Shown: positions 24,401-38,890, counted from the first letter of the stretch. The stretch is DNA of 64,000 nt from Lethocerus indicus (GCA_019843655.1 JACDQD010000005.1:7591575-7655574), one strand, 5' to 3'. Notes: generated by a model from the letters alone, not told the origin. Program-made: numbers and translations.

Positions 24401-27400
24401 CTCTGGGTACCGCCTCCAGCCGATCCGGGATTCGACGTTATCTACGAGCGGGATATTCCGACGGTACGGATAAAGGGACTAACTTTACGGACGACGATTA
24501 GCACTAAACGTTTGAACATATTCAAACAACAGAAAATAACTTTCTGTACTAGATGTATTTTCCCGGACTTTCGGTAGATGTATTTTTCTAAAAACTTATT
24601 TCAAAACAAAGTGATAGGGTTAATGTAGTATCTAGCCTTTTCTCAATAAATGAGATAAAAAGATTTATATACATACGCACTTAGTTACTTACGCATTACC
24701 CCGAACCATTGAAACATTATTTCTGGCATATTGCAAGTTCCGGATAATACATTGTCACCCATCCTGTTTAAATATAATTCGTTTAAGATTTTAACGATTT
24801 TAGCGACAAGCCGAAACGTCAGGCTTAAAATTTCATAGAAATAAAATAATTAATCCACGTTTGACTGAAAAACAAAAGTTACAAAGACAAAGAATTATCT
24901 TTATTACCTTAAATTCTGAACTGATCTCATCGTTCTTCATCGTGGGCTCATTCTTGCCGTTGGCTACCCCAACGCGAACGTTCGATTGGGGAAACTTTTC
25001 CTCGTTTCCCTTCGTTATTTATTTATTGGATTTAAAAAAAGCCCAATTGTCCGGAGATGGTGGATCGCTGGGAAAACATGTACTTGCCGCGATAATGAAG
25101 ATGACGAGTAGATAAGTTTATAAGGTCATAGTTAATATAGTTTGTATGGTATTCTCAAGTGGCGGCTGTTCTTTGAAATTAGTCTTCCTAAGCCCGAATG
25201 ATTTCTGTTCGAGACCATATTGTCGGGGACGGTTTCTAGGCCTCGCCCCCGACGTGGTGGACAGTGTCCTTCAATTATTTGGCAAATTAATCCGATCGGC
25301 CTATTCGATTACAAAGGGAGCCGGTGTCGATCCACCGGCTCTGAGTATTCAACAGAGTAACAATCATCCCATTTCCGGATTTGTGGCGCAAGGCAAGTAA
25401 TAATATGACGATACATATACGGTTGTATATCATTGTACACAGGATATTAATTATATGCAACTAATCATATATATTACAGGGGTGGGCAAGCGTGTTGCCA
25501 ATGAGGGTCGGATATTATCGGTTTTCATATATTATAAAGAGCCGCGTCATAGTTGCATAATATTAAATGCACAAATTCAAATCGCTATGTAAATTAGACA
25601 CACGAGAAAATATAAATTAAGAGAATGAAGATTCAAAATAATTATTTGAATTGAATACGAATCGTACGACTTGACAAAAGTTCCGAAATAATAACAACAA
25701 AAAGAATTTAAATGGGAGCCGCACTTAACGAACGACCGTATAAACTCACCCCTGATATATTTCGTACAATAATTATAAATTTAATGTATTAATAAATTGA
25801 GACACTAATGATGAGTGGACCCAAAACGTGTGGCTAACAGAGTAGAACGGGAAAAAATCTTCTTGGGCCGTCTTTATGTAAAAAAAAGACAGATAACAAT
25901 TTTTAATGACGTACTTTCACGTTTTATGAGTACTTAGGGAGGTACTAAAAGCATGTTGGCGGTCAGGATTATACACGATGTTCTCGCCGTTTTATAGCTG
26001 TTTTATTACTGTTTGGAGTAACCAACTATACTAACGCCGACGGAGTTTCACCATTTTATTGCTTCTACGGCCGCAGTTATAAGATTATATCTTCAGACAC
26101 TGAAAATACACACTGTCCACCCTGACCCCATCCGGCCATTATGTCCTTAAAGTAGTACCGAACAGAGAGTAGCGGACAGTAACAGAACGCTGATACAACC
26201 GATCTATGAAAGTACAGTCAGTACATTTTTAAGAGAAACTGTCTAACCACACAAAATTACCGATGTTCCAAACCCCGGTGCTCCCAAACAACACGAACTA
26301 AAGGAGTTTTATCAGTAACTTCCTGTTGGGGAGAACTTCAGGTAGCTGGGGTTGACCCGCTCTTAGCCCAAGATCCTTACTGTGTTCGGAAACCACCTGG
26401 ACGGGCTTCAGTGGAAGGGTTCAGGCGGTTTTCCCCTGGGGCCCTACAGGGGCTTAGCCTGCTTCCGACGTTTCGGAACTGGTTCAGGTTCCTTCGTCAG
26501 GGTACGACTGAACAGTAGATCGACTTGGGGTCCCCTAATGAGCCGAAGGTTCCCCCCTCAATATTAGGCGAACCCACCGTATCTGAGTGATAATTCGAGG
26601 GTGTTTTGTAATCTTAGAGCTTAATTTATATTAATATATTAACCTAAGTATAATTGTATTTTATTATTCATAATCGAAGCTACGTAGCGTGTGCTACAAT
26701 AACCAGTTTTCCCTATTATGTACGTCCGTATTTCTCTATTTCAAATAAATCATATTAACTAATTAAATTCATAATATATTCATTGCACAATTAACAAGTT
26801 TAATATAAATATAAATTGTTTTAATTGAAAGTGAAATGTAGCATACATAACTAGCGTTTAGTACCTGGGTAGCTGACATAGTCATGAAATATATAGCATG
26901 AAATATAATATTATTATATTATCTGATTGTATTGATAATTTCAACCTGTGTAGAGTGGAGGCTATTCTGGTTTGGCTGTGGGGCGAGATTAAATTTGGGA
27001 AATTGCATTGCTCTTAGGGAAACCGCCCGGGGGTAGATGTGATGGCTAGGAGGCAGGGATACAGCCGGGTGGACTCAAATTAGACGCTATAATGGGGCCG
27101 GGGGGTGCTATTAGCGGGACGCGTTATCGATCCCCTAATGAACAGATCAAAGCGTCACATCGGCGATGATGTTATGATGTTATTAGCCCTTTTGGCAAAA
27201 ACCGGGCACAGCTTGACTCGATACCACCACCGCCGAAAGGGAGCCGGTTACGCCCCGCAGATCACAGTCTTACCCGTGAATTGCGCTATAATCCCGACAC
27301 TCGAGGTAATTGAGAGTGTAATGGCGCGGTGAAGAAATTTAATCACTAAAAAAGTTATTACGCCTTCTTGTATCCACCGATTGTTTTTTGAACTCACTCC

Positions 27401-28599
27401 GAAACCGCAATAATAGTACGAAAACCTGAAGAAAATTCAGACAACCATTTTTTGGTCGGTTGCTGTTACCTCTCTTGTTGAGCTGTATACGGTATCAATT
27501 TAGAGTGAATTGCTAATAACATGCTAATAACAACTAATAACCGATGGATTCATACTTATGAGAAAACAAAACGAAATTACAAAATTTCGACCTATAATGT
27601 CAACTATCTCCGTCGGAACCTTGGTGTTTTCCTAATTAAAATGTTCATTACTAATATCTCTCTTAATGATATACCATTAGCCTAGAAGTTTTTACGTTCC
27701 AATTTTGCCAGCGGCAATCTAAACCAGTGTTTCTATCGGCCATTAAGATGGAGGATGATGCCGGAGTTGGGGGTGGGCGGAACGCGAACGCAGATAAAAG
27801 TCCGAGCTTTAGAACTTGTTAGGAGCCCGAAGTTGTGATCGGCGCTAACTACCGCCGAGATTCATCGGGCTCCCCCTCTCCACCCGCCGCCCCACGGACT
27901 TCCAAATTGGAAGCCACTCAGATAGCTCCGCTTTTACCGGATACCGGCGATGGCACCCCTCACCATGAGTTGGTGGGAGGGGGTATAACGCTGTTTTGAT
28001 AATTTGATCGAGTTATAATGGCGAGCGAGGCGGGCCCAGAACATGTACAACCCCACCCCGCCGCACCGTGGCCAACTTCTTGCTTCTAGCTGGAGGGAGA
28101 TTAATTCTCCGTTTCAAAATTAACGGGGAAAATTATATGGGGCGGGGGGGGGGTGGGCCGCGTTTTATACGGGAGAGGGGAAATATGGGCTTACTTTGAG
28201 AGCCTAGGGGTGGGGCAGAAATTTGAGGATAACTTTGAGTTGGTTGGCCTACAGTGATTAATTCAATTTGCTTAGTTAAACCCGGCCCATATTCCTGTTT
28301 AGCGGTTTAGGGCTCCAGACTCACTCAATTCACGGTTTCGGATTTGAAAGAGTTATACTACTGCTGCCCTCCGCAGTGGCTTTTTTTGCCATTTCAACAA
28401 TTCCTATCTACGGTTTTGAATTGAGAGGTTTTCCGCTCTCGAAACGTAGAGATCTCTAATGTGAGGCAGTACTGAATTTTTCTTATTTATTGTACGATCA
28501 ATCTTTATGTTTTACTATGTTTACAATCGTGGAAAACTGGAACTTTTTGACAAGTAAATAAATTCCCTTCTTAAGAAAACCCCATAGTGAGTTTATTAT
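18495..28599. other. Unassigned intron-like sequence
   Basis: No coding frame or known element was recognised. GC-rich islands (18640-18990, 22330-22570, 23400-23600, 24280-24480, 26340-26580, 27000-27310, 27730-28210) alternate with AT-rich DNA. A worn PLE-like GACTGGTTTCGG...CTCGCCAT motif lies at 19300-19325, and GGCTTCTCGCCATCTTCAAT at 22951-22970. A B-box-like GGTTCGAATTCC is at 23091. Confidence 0.5.
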
Positions 28600-28600
28600 T

Positions 28601-28680
28601 TTGGTGTTCGGGTTCCGGCTTAGAGAGGGGCCGCTTTCACGCGTCGACCCAGATTCGAGTCCCAGCATTCGCACACGATT
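28601..28680 (+). repeat. Possible tRNA-derived SINE head (A and B boxes)
   Basis: An A-box-like TCCGGCTTAGAGAGG at about 28614 is followed 38 bases later by a B-box-like GATTCGAGTCC at 28652. Spacing fits a pol III internal promoter. No tRNA cloverleaf closes, and no second full copy was seen in the window. Confidence 0.3.
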
Positions 28681-31600
28681 TGAACACTATAGGACACCAG
28701 AAGGAATTTTTCATGTTAAATTCAACAGAGGCGTATTTATTTTACTTATTTATTGAATTAAACTAATTTATTTACTTAAGAAATATAACTAATAAGGGCA
28801 CCGGGCATAAACTCAAAACCGCTTGATATAAATTTTGTTTAAACTAGAAGTGAAGAACAAGAAAACACTTTTAAAATTATTTTAAAATTAAATTTAAATA
28901 ATGAATAACAGGGCGATTTAACAGATGATAGCAAACTGTTTTGAGTGGATTAATGAATTATAAATATGCAAGTATCATAAATAAATATAGTCTATTTATA
29001 TTGGTCCATATTTTTACTCTATTTAACAAAACATAAATAGAGCAATAAATAGCAGAGTAGTCTAAATGAGACGTTTCTCTGTAGACACACATGCTGGCAT
29101 TGGGGGTACACATTCTATATTAATCGCATCGAATCCTGACGGTTGATCGAATTTCATTCAATTTCTAATATGAACTGTTCACGATAGGACCGCGTAAACT
29201 CCCCATTAGGGTACCCTCATTAGTATTAATTTCATTCCGGTTACGGTCACTGGACAGAGATACCGTATTGGCATAATCTGTATTGAGTTTACAGTTCTAT
29301 TCTTTCAACACAGTGATAAATTGGTGGGTAAGGACACAAAAGTCAGTTATATTGTTAAACAATTTATTTATTATTGTAATGTTATATACGGGGTTCAATT
29401 AAATGTTTTATTAAACGTACTATTTACGACCCAATAGCCAATTGAATTGTGTTATAAAACTAAATAGGGGTTTAATTGTAAAAATAATTCAGTTTAACCC
29501 CCTCTGAGCTTGTATAAACGTCGGCCTCCCTCTGGTCCCGCGGGGGGCAACAGACTGGTTTATGAGACCGGCAATCCAGAGCTAGCGTTAACTGCGCCAA
29601 TATATAACACTGAACAACGACCCTGAAGTTTGCCAAGACGTTAAAAGGCTACCGTCATCCCCCCGAAAAAAGAGGTAGGTGCACAAACCCTGTATTCCTT
29701 ATGTCGGGATTAGAGGCTGGGACACGCCGGAGAGAATGGAGGCTATAAGATCGTAGAACAAGTGCTATTTCTTGAAAAATGTCTGAGACATGGAACCGCG
29801 GGGGTGACAAAACGTAAGGGCGGGAATATCCCCGCGAAGTGTGCCCCATAAAGGGTTAATAAAAGGCGGCGTGGGTCAAACAGAGCCCCGTTGAGGGCCT
29901 CTTATTGACAGACCTCCCCCTGCTACACACTTCGCCCCTTCATCCCCTTCTTTTCTACTCTCATATCCTCCCCCAACCCCGTCCCGCCCCGCCTCGTTTC
30001 GAGCCTCGCGTCAATACGGGGGCTTCGGTCCAAAGCAAATAGGGAAAAATTGTCCATCCGGAAGCTGGGTAAACACTTTCCCGGAAGAAAACTCACCGCG
30101 ATAGGTGCGCCTTCAACGTTGTGGGAATTCAGAAAATCGATTTGGCGAGCGTTAGCGTTGTGTGGGGGGGGGCGGATAGTGTGCTCTGCTGTGGAAAACT
30201 GTGGAAAAGTATGCCTAACGAAGTTTTCCCGGGACGGGGACGGAGTGCTTCGCTTTTCACAGAGGAAAAGTAGCAAACGCTGACGGAAGGGAGCGCACTT
30301 TCCCCGGCCGAGACGCCCCTCCCTACTACACTTTACAATAACACTTTACAGCGCTCGGACAATTAGCGGGACCGCTTTAAGAGGATTAAAGTTTTCACTG
30401 CGAGAGTTTCCTCAACAACGAAATGAGGAAAACGAGGAAATGTATACCTAACGAAGATTCGCGGCGAGGAAACAGACGGCAAGAAGAATGAGCCAACCTA
30501 TGACTGAGGGAATTAGTTCAGGCAATATTGAGGGTAAAACTTTCACAAATGCCAGTCTGAAAAGAGAAACTACCAGAAAAATCAGTTTCTTATTAAAGGA
30601 TAATTCCGAAGTTGTCGGCGTATGAAAACTCCTCGAGATTGATCTTAATAATGTCAATAAATGATTAATCAATTCAATTAGCATTCACGGAAGATGCGAA
30701 AAAATTCGGTTTTGTACAAAATATGTTTAATTATAACTATGCGTTTATATTGTACTGCGGTAGCGTGGAGGCCGCCACATTTGTAGGACACGCGATAGTC
30801 GTTTGTACAATTCCGGAACTCTTCTAAAACTTTCCACTTGTAAACAAATCCAATAACAACTGTATAATATAAAGTAAAACAACTATAACTGGTGTCCATT
30901 GAGCTGAGGGGTGGGGGCGTATAATGGTAGAACCTGCCAACAACTGGATTCGGAGAAAAAGTAATGGATTTTTTGAACCGGCTCCAAATTCGGCTGTCCC
31001 CATCAGCTCGTTCCAATTTTCTTCTTTTTTGCCGACTTTCGAAAGTATGTAATCTTATTGTAATTTCAAAGGATTTCTGATTTTCCTCAAACAGGCTTCA
31101 GACGTAGCGCGAACCGGTCTAACAAACTGCCAAATTTTCGGTTCGGAGATCTATTGTTTCATGCATACATTATGTCCGCAACACTTAATCTGACTATGCA
31201 GACAGAAAGTTCTATCTAGAGCCTGTTTGCTTCAAATAGTATTAACGACAAAAATTTTGTTGTCGTGAGACTACAGCCGTGCAAATACAGTGTCATTCGT
31301 GAATTTCTTCCACCGCCATCGTCATTAACCATCGATGCTTGCAGTCAGTTCGTTATATTCGATATTAAATTGTTCGATGACGACAGTCGACTTAAATGCC
31401 CCAGTCGAGCCTATTTTTGGGCCCTGTACGCGTATTATTTGGGCGCTGGTGTATTGCCCGAAAGAGACGGACATCAAAGTGGCCGGGTTTGATGTGATCC
31501 CCGAGGGGGTGCAGGGGGTAGGAGGGAGGGCAAGCAGCTCCCCGGTGAGGAACTGGGCCACAAAACACCGATATTTCTTTGTTCGCCGGGATTTGTTTTG

Positions 31601-33770
31601 TCTCGGGCGGCGGCCGCTCTCTGAAATATTGATGCCCCAACCATCCTGTATCACTCGTTTCTTGTATACTCCCCCCCTTTCTTCCGGTGGGGAATTTTGT
31701 GGGATAAATTGGTATTTATGTGGCGACTTCTTCTTCTTCTCCTCCTCCCTGCATCTACGTACGGTCTACCACTTGGCGAGAATTTACAAGAGGCGGTACT
31801 TACTCTAAGCCAAAAATATAGTTATTCTAATTTCAGAGTTACGATCAACAAAATTACATTTAATGAATTTTAATGAATGTTTATCTATCCTATCGGTATA
31901 AGAGCCCAATATCGAGCAGTACGAACATTTACAGTACAAGTATGTATACATCACTTAAACTTAAAGCCAAATAGCTGAGCGGAAACGGAATTTCCAAAGA
32001 GCTAATTCCAATGTAACTATAAAGGATTTTTCCCACCGTCAGTATAAAAGATCTGGCTCATAACGTTAAGTACTACCCGTGTAAAATGCGTAGATTTATG
32101 GAGATCAATGGCGATTCCGTGAAGCTGCGATTTATTCTGAAACCGTTGTATGACTTGCAACTCGCAAAATAATTCGTTACCTGAAAAGCACAGTCCGGCA
32201 GATTTTAATGTATATCGCACAAAGTATATTAATATAGTTATTATATAGTTTATTAAGTGCGTAGTTAAAGCATTCTATTGGTTCATTTTTAATGATTTTT
32301 GCCAGCGACACAAATGAAATAAACTCCGATTTGAGGTCGGTCTAACAGAAAAGGGGCTCGCCTCTTGGACCCGGGTACTTTTGTAATTATTAACTGAAGG
32401 GCTGGAAGGGCTTTGCAGCTTTGGCTCTAATTTCCTCCCGTTCTTCCTGTCCTACTCCTCCTCCTCCCCCTCCCCCGGGCCCTCTCTTTTCCTGGCTTTA
32501 ATAGAATTGTGCACCCCTTCAGGAAAAGGGTGGATGGGAGAGGCGAACAAAAAAAAAAGAAACCCCCGAATAGAATTTCTAATCTGGATTCTACCCCGGT
32601 ATTTTCGGAAACGTAAATCAACTGGGGGTGGGGGGATGTTTTGATCTCTCTTGATTTATGTGCCCGCTCAATGGGAAGAACTCAACCGGAGACCGATCGA
32701 GAAGGCAGTTTTGCCAACCTCTCCCCATGTGCTTTCGAGGAAATATCCACTTGAAAGCGTTTCCACCCCCGGTTCGGAACATTACTGCTTTTACTATCGC
32801 TTCTGCGTACATATATACTCAGCCCATATTCCTGATAATCTTACCCGATTCGTTCAATTCATATCTTCTTTGGTTACTTAAATATACCAGTGCTATGTTG
32901 TTTCAACTATAACATTCATACGCTTTATACATGCTTCAGTTATTAGCTGAGTTCTGGATTATTTCTGAAAGAATTCACATTATGATGTCCAAATCGCCAC
33001 CTTTGGTCTTAACTATCCTGTATAATACCAAGTAAAGAACGTCGGGTTTTATATTTTATACGAAGTAAGTTTTATGTTTCTGATGAGGCCGAGTGACATG
33101 AAAATGAATCTAATCATCGGTCACAGAGCTCGCCGCAGTGAGTAAACAGAACGCGTATATCAGCAGCCCAATATGAAAATTAAATTGACTTTGAGTTATT
33201 TATTTATACATGATGAATATAATATGCATATTATTGTTACGTATAACAAATTGATTTTGGGAAAATACATCCATACTTTGTACTCTCATTACGTGAAACG
33301 TATCGAGGACAATTTGCAAGAAAACGAATTTAGAAATCCTTTCAGTCGGACGATATGAAGGTGAGTAATGATGAGAAGGCGTCCGCGGACGGAAAACTCG
33401 CTGACGTCCAAATTTTCCCGATAATTTCCCGACCCCCCAACCCAGAAAGGGACAGAAACGGAAAGCGGGGAAAACTGCTGGGCTGAGGGGAAAATTTTAC
33501 ACGGGAAATCGGCGCCAAATCGGATTGGACGGGCCGAGCCCGTAATTCGGTTGAGACGTGTCGATAGTCGAAAGGGGGGCGGGAAAAAAAGCTTCCTTGT
33601 CTCGGGGAGGCCAACAATATTAATATAACCGAATGCTAACGACGACAGAGAGAGGCCGAAAACTAACATAAGGCAGAGACGTGAAGGGTTCCGTAGAAAT
33701 TTGAAATAGTAAACGATAGGCACAGTGCTGCCATGATGCTTCCATCTGTAGGCGGCATGCCTGAGTCTGA
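28681..33770. other. Unassigned intron-like sequence
   Basis: Strongly AT-rich at 28720-29050, GC-rich at 29880-30330 and 31480-31640. The open frames at 31335-31808 and 33289-33723 lack any recognisable domain and look incidental. Confidence 0.5.
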
Positions 33771-33794
33771 TTTTCTAACCTGGTGGTTAGAAAA
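33771..33794. repeat. Perfect 10-bp hairpin
   Basis: TTTTCTAACC, loop TGGT, GGTTAGAAAA: a perfect inverted repeat with a four-base loop. Confidence 0.85.
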
Positions 33795-33804
33795 TTACAT
33801 TACT

Positions 33805-33975
33805 TTATGATTAATTAAATCGATACCATTATGCAATAGATTTTGGTATTTATTATTTCTTTTATGGATTTAGAACGCTTTATAAGAATGTCAGTGCGGT
33901 GGCGACGTCGAGGTTATGATTAATGAAGTGGATACCATTATTTAATGCATTGAGCTAATAATTATTTATTAATGA
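33805..33975 (+). repeat. Diverged direct duplication, 109-bp spacing
   Basis: TTATGATTAAT(T/G)AA followed by (C/G)GATACCATTAT recurs at 33805 and 33914, with weaker similarity beyond (TTTATTATTTC and ATTATTTATT). Confidence 0.5.
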
Positions 33976-34322
33976 ATCTATAATTTGTTTTTGTAGAATA
34001 TATATTAAGGAGAGCACCGTTCGACTAATGCTCATACTGCCACAAAATTATGTTCAATACAAATGATATTCCGCGATCTCTTAACTAAATTACAGCGGCT
34101 TGTGCGGGTCTAAAACAATAATCGGGGCTTACTTTAGCCCCAATGCCGTCTAATGCTCTCGAATTCAATAAGGGGTCGGGGGTTTAACCGAGCTGTTAAT
34201 ATAGGGCGCTTATCTAACTGGGTCTGGATAAATGTGATTATTAGGTTGACACCTTCCAAAAGGAAAGCATAAATCCTTCTGGCCTAAAACTTCATAAAAG
34301 ACCACAGTCTTTGATGGTGGTA

Positions 34323-34363
34323 GGGGGTCAGGGGGGCGTGAGGAGTGTAGGGGGGGAGGGTGG
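34323..34363 (+). other. Potential G-quadruplex
   Basis: G runs of 5, 6, 7 and 3 inside 41 bases. Confidence 0.5.
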
Positions 34364-35339
34364 ATATGTAAGCTCAATTCAGAAAATGTAAATAAGCAAC
34401 AGGTCTTCTTCTTCTACATGCTTGTTTAAGCTAAACCCACCCACCCCCTCTTCGTAGAACCTTGAAATTTACTTCCTCCCTTAAGTTCATATTTTAATAG
34501 CGACGAATACATTTGAGAGATCTGTACACGACTGCAGCATTATCCATATACAGGTCAACAGATGCAATTTTACTATGATTACTCTGTATTGGAAGTAGAT
34601 AAATTGTTTTTAAAAAAATTTCAGAAGCGATTTCAGGGTCCTAACCCTTTAGAACGGGGGTCAAAAGGGATAAAATTAAAATCCTTGAGAACAATTGACC
34701 CAATTGTGGTGTTGTCGCTACAAAAAAGAAACAGCATAATTTCACTAACTCCTCAGGTAAAAAAGCTTATTTTAAGTTTATTTTGTGCTTTTTATTGTAT
34801 TTAATTTACATTTTTCACATCTATGACAGTATTCTCGATATATATGAAAAAATAAAACACTGAACCCCTTCGTCATTCTAATGAAGCCATATTGAAAAAC
34901 GATCAACACAAAATACGTGTATTTGTCCCTAGTTTCAAATTCAAGTTGGCGCACTGAAAACACTTTAAATTCAATATATTCTATTTAAATAATGACACAT
35001 GTGAGTTTACCTCACAGGAGAAATTAATATTTGTAAATAGATTGAGGAATCATATACAGTGGGCGCCATTGCATTAATCCCACCGGACGAAACTCCGGGG
35101 GCAGAAACGTCGGTGAAAGTGCCATAAAACTTTTCCGCGCGTTTTCAACAGCGCGAAAGCTCGTTATTATGCGAAAAATTAAAAGCGTTCGAGTTTTCCG
35201 GATTCGTTCGGAGTAGTTCGGGAAAGGTTCGCGCGGGGGGAAAAAAAGGTCCGCTGGCGTGCGATTCATTTTCGATTTTGTCCGGTGTAATTCCAGCGGA
35301 CCAACAGATTTTAATATTTATTCGCAGCCAGTGCCAACT

Positions 35340-35349
35340 CTCCCTCCCT

Positions 35350-35383
<34 letters not shown>
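35340..35383. repeat. (CCCT)n-(CT)n microsatellite
   Basis: CCCT units grading into about 14 CT units on the plus strand, between two GC-rich patches. Confidence 0.95.
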
Positions 35384-35386
<3 letters not shown>

Positions 35387-38300
35387 TATCGCTCAGAGAG
35401 GTCGAACAGCACTCGGCGAAATTTCCCCATGCATTTCGGCCAATTTGAAAACCGTCCGCGCAAATAGAAACGGGCCCAAGAAATTAATTGGGCTCCGGCC
35501 GGCGGCGGCGTCATTATTATTGGAAATATTCGCTCCGGGAGATTTCCCGATATTTTCCCGATAATTAACGCCGGTCGGTTATATACGTTTTGATTTAATA
35601 ACCCCGATTACACGGTTCGGCCGAAGGTTAAAAAGCATCCAGCAGCCGATGGATGCTGAACGGTTCTCGCCACACGTCATTCGTATTACGAGACTGGACA
35701 ATAAATCGGGCGAATTATTACTTCTCTCGCCTTACGAGTTCCCTATTTGCAAGACTGTTCAAATGCAGACTAAGAGAGAATAAGAAGAATTAGGTATTGA
35801 TAGCGCCGACGCTTGTGAACCGAACAATACAAAATAAAAACCTTTTCCGGATTTTCCAAGAACGGCTCGCACCCGACAAAGCCCTAAAGGCGATTACGTA
35901 CACTCCAAGTTTTTCTTTTGTAGTTTTCCAGAAAGCCATTTTAAGAAGGGACTGACTTTGTTTGCCATTAGATATTTAGAGGGGTGGGCGGGGGTTTCGC
36001 TGTGAAATGTTCATGGGTCGAGGTCCCAATCATTTGAATTAGATATGAAGTTACAAAGCGACCCGTTCAGCCAGCCTCGCCTTTGGACACTACTTCGGCA
36101 AAATACTTTCTCCGAAGAGGTTTTCATTTGTAATATGGTCTTTTTTAAGGGTTTTATGGACATATTTGAGATTCATTCTTAATAAATTAAGGCGAACCCA
36201 ATAATGATTAATTATAATGATTCCGCGCGTAGTTCGGGTTGTAAGAACAGACCCTGGTTCCATTCCCGGTGGCTGAGTTCTGTAAACTTCAATTCAAAAG
36301 AAAATTACCTAAACTGGCTCAGTTCATACATTTCATGTTAAATATAATCATATTTTAAAAGTAATAACTTCTTCTTTTGTCGACACATTTTAAAAAACCT
36401 GGGATAAATATTAACATATCATGTTAATCAGTAAATTATTACTGAAAAACACTACGAAGGAGTGTCGCTGTTAGTAAATCTAATGACTTCGGAAATTATA
36501 AAATTCTCTGCAAAATGTATAATTTTCATTATATTTTCGTAAAATAAAACAAAGCCGGGACAATTTTAAGCAGCTCTAAGAAACACTTAATAGTGCTTAT
36601 CAGAATAATCAACACAGTTATAACTTTCCTGAAGCTTAAACAGTAAGACGTTTAATGCTAAGACCCGCAACACTAGGCAGCCGTGCGGTCCTAGTATCCA
36701 ACGCCTTCATGAGACCCGGTTTCATCGCCGGACGAAATACAGGTTGTGACGAATATTATGAATTTCTTTCACATCACCGACCGACTTTGCATAAGAAGTT
36801 ATGCTACACGATTTCCAGTATTACGAAATGTAATATTTAGGAAATCTCAGTATAAGGGATGTATCCCATGTCGGCTTAAACATCTATAACTCGGATAAAC
36901 GTAAATATTCAATGGGAGCAATTGTACTTATAACGATAAAGGTAAAAAAATAATAACGAAATCTATTTTTCGAGGCTGTCCTTATTCTTGTTCTATTTCT
37001 TCGGAGAATCCATGAATCAGGAGCATGATCATCTGATGATCAAAATATATAACGTGCTATAATGTATGTCAATGTTTTATCGTGTATTTAAATTGTCAAC
37101 CCTCAAAATGTACCATTCTGTTACTGGCTATCAGTAGATCTAAGATTGGATGCCGGATTCTTTCTACCGGAGGGTATAGCGGGGGGGGTCGGTTTAATCG
37201 TGTTAACAAGGGGGACAGTCCGACCCTTGGCAAAGTGTCAAAGTGGCTTGTCCCTTGGCCCTATGAGAGGGCGATGACTTCTAAGCAGAGATGCAGTTTC
37301 TGTACCCGAGACTGTGGCTGCGGTGAACATTAATTGGTTCCAACGGCGTCCCAGAGGCTTCCTCAGACATTATCCCAATCTTATAACACTGTCCCCTCAT
37401 CCCATTCGGGACGCCGACAACGGTCACGGGCAAGCGGGACTCAAACTTCAGCACTCGGAACGAATAAAACCGCAATAATTATACACTTTAATTAGATCAA
37501 ACTAACGACCGAACAGATATTTGGTGCAACCCCTCGGGATATCGACGTCTACACTTTGACAATAATATTCTGATCAACTGCGAAACATTATGTAGATAAA
37601 CAGATTAAAGGCAAACCAGGCAGGATATTTAATATCCTCAAATTTAAGAAGATTAAGATAAAAATAGAAAATTCATCATCCAACAGAGCCTACTCTAGGC
37701 GAGCCCTCTCTAACTGAACGTAGTGGAAATAAATTTAAACACACCAACAGATAAACAATATTAATTATTCTTGTCGGATATTCCTATCGACTATATACAA
37801 TTTATACAGAGAGATACTGCTAATTATATATAATGTTAATTGTATATAATGAAATTAGAGTGGGAAGTAGAAATATTTGATTATTAATTGTACAGAGCGT
37901 GTTGGGGATAGAAATCAATTTTATAATTGAGGGAAATTTCGGTCGTTCGGTCGGGCTCTAATTACTAAGCTTTTATGTTCGAATTCGAATAAATTGTTTG
38001 TTATTTTATAGGCCAAATTATAATTACATTATAATGCTATTTATACGGTCTATTTAGGTGTTGAATTAACGAACCCACTCTGCGTTATATTATATGCGAC
38101 ATTACGTGACTATGCTCTAAAATGCTGCCTACTGTGTTAAGGGTTAAGGGCGGTAACAAAACGGGTCCAATTTAACGGCTGAAAATATTAAAATTTCAAA
38201 TTTAACCAAATAAATCCGATTACGCGAACCAACACGGCACATAACGCATATGGGACATGCCCAAAGGACCAGGGGGGTGGGGGGAAGTTGTGACCCACAA

Positions 38301-38789
38301 ACGTCAACCCCCTCCTCTGGGCCACTATAATTCAAAGCCACCCCACTACGCTCCACGTCCCCACCCCCCCTCATGCGTCGCATATTGAAATACAACGAGC
38401 GCTATCGGGGCTGGATGGCATGCCGAGGAGACGGGCGGGGGGGGATGGCGGTTGTAACCCCATGGCTAATATATATGGGCGATGGTGTCGAGTAGGCAGG
38501 CAGTTGGCAAAGGCTCCGCCTAGCGAGTACCATTGTACGGGGCATTATTATAAGCGAGAACGGGAGGACCGAAGCACGCGAAACGCTTATAACGTCGGGG
38601 TGGGGTGGGGGCGGAGGAATTTATTTTCAAATCAACCCCCGCCCCACGGACAACTAGGCCTCTGGAGCTGACGGCCGTACGCCATGTCCAAACTGATAGG
38701 CCCCGTTCCCATACCGACTATCGATTGAACCGATTAATTATGCGAATTATAGCTCCGTATGGGACGTACATAAAATATATTATTTAAAG
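35384..38789. other. Unassigned intron-like sequence
   Basis: GC-rich to 35580, then mostly AT-rich. A perfect short palindrome TGATCATC-T-GATGATCA lies at about 37026-37042. A B-box-like GGTTCCATTCC is at 36256. G/C-rich stretches occur at 38260-38660, including GGGGTGGGGTGGGGG at 38597. No coding frame was recognised. Confidence 0.5.
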
Positions 38790-38890
38790 ATTAGCGGGTT
38801 CGAGTCCCGGCGGACAATGGCGGACAATTAGGATTTCCCTTCTATCTTCTGGATATCCCTTAGAATCCCTTAGGATATCCCTTTCTTTCG
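38790..38890 (+). repeat. Possible tRNA-derived repeat (B box and palindromic tail)
   Basis: GCGGGTTCGAGTCCCGGC at 38795-38812 is a strong tRNA T-arm or B-box match with a closing stem. It is followed by GGCGGACAAT and a GGATATCC...GGATATCC repeat (38851-38880). No tRNA 5' half is seen upstream. Confidence 0.3.

Noticed and set aside
31335..31808. 157-codon frame on plus with open frames on minus.
   Set aside because: Open in several frames at once and no recognisable protein; typical of a stop-poor GC-rich patch.
33289..33723. 144-codon frame on minus, overlapping a second open frame.
   Set aside because: Two frames are open over the same GC-rich stretch, neither shows a family pattern, and no splice or start context supports them.
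38790..38830. A tRNA gene at the strong T-arm motif.
   Set aside because: No D-arm, anticodon arm or acceptor stem can be placed upstream; only the T-arm-like part is seen.
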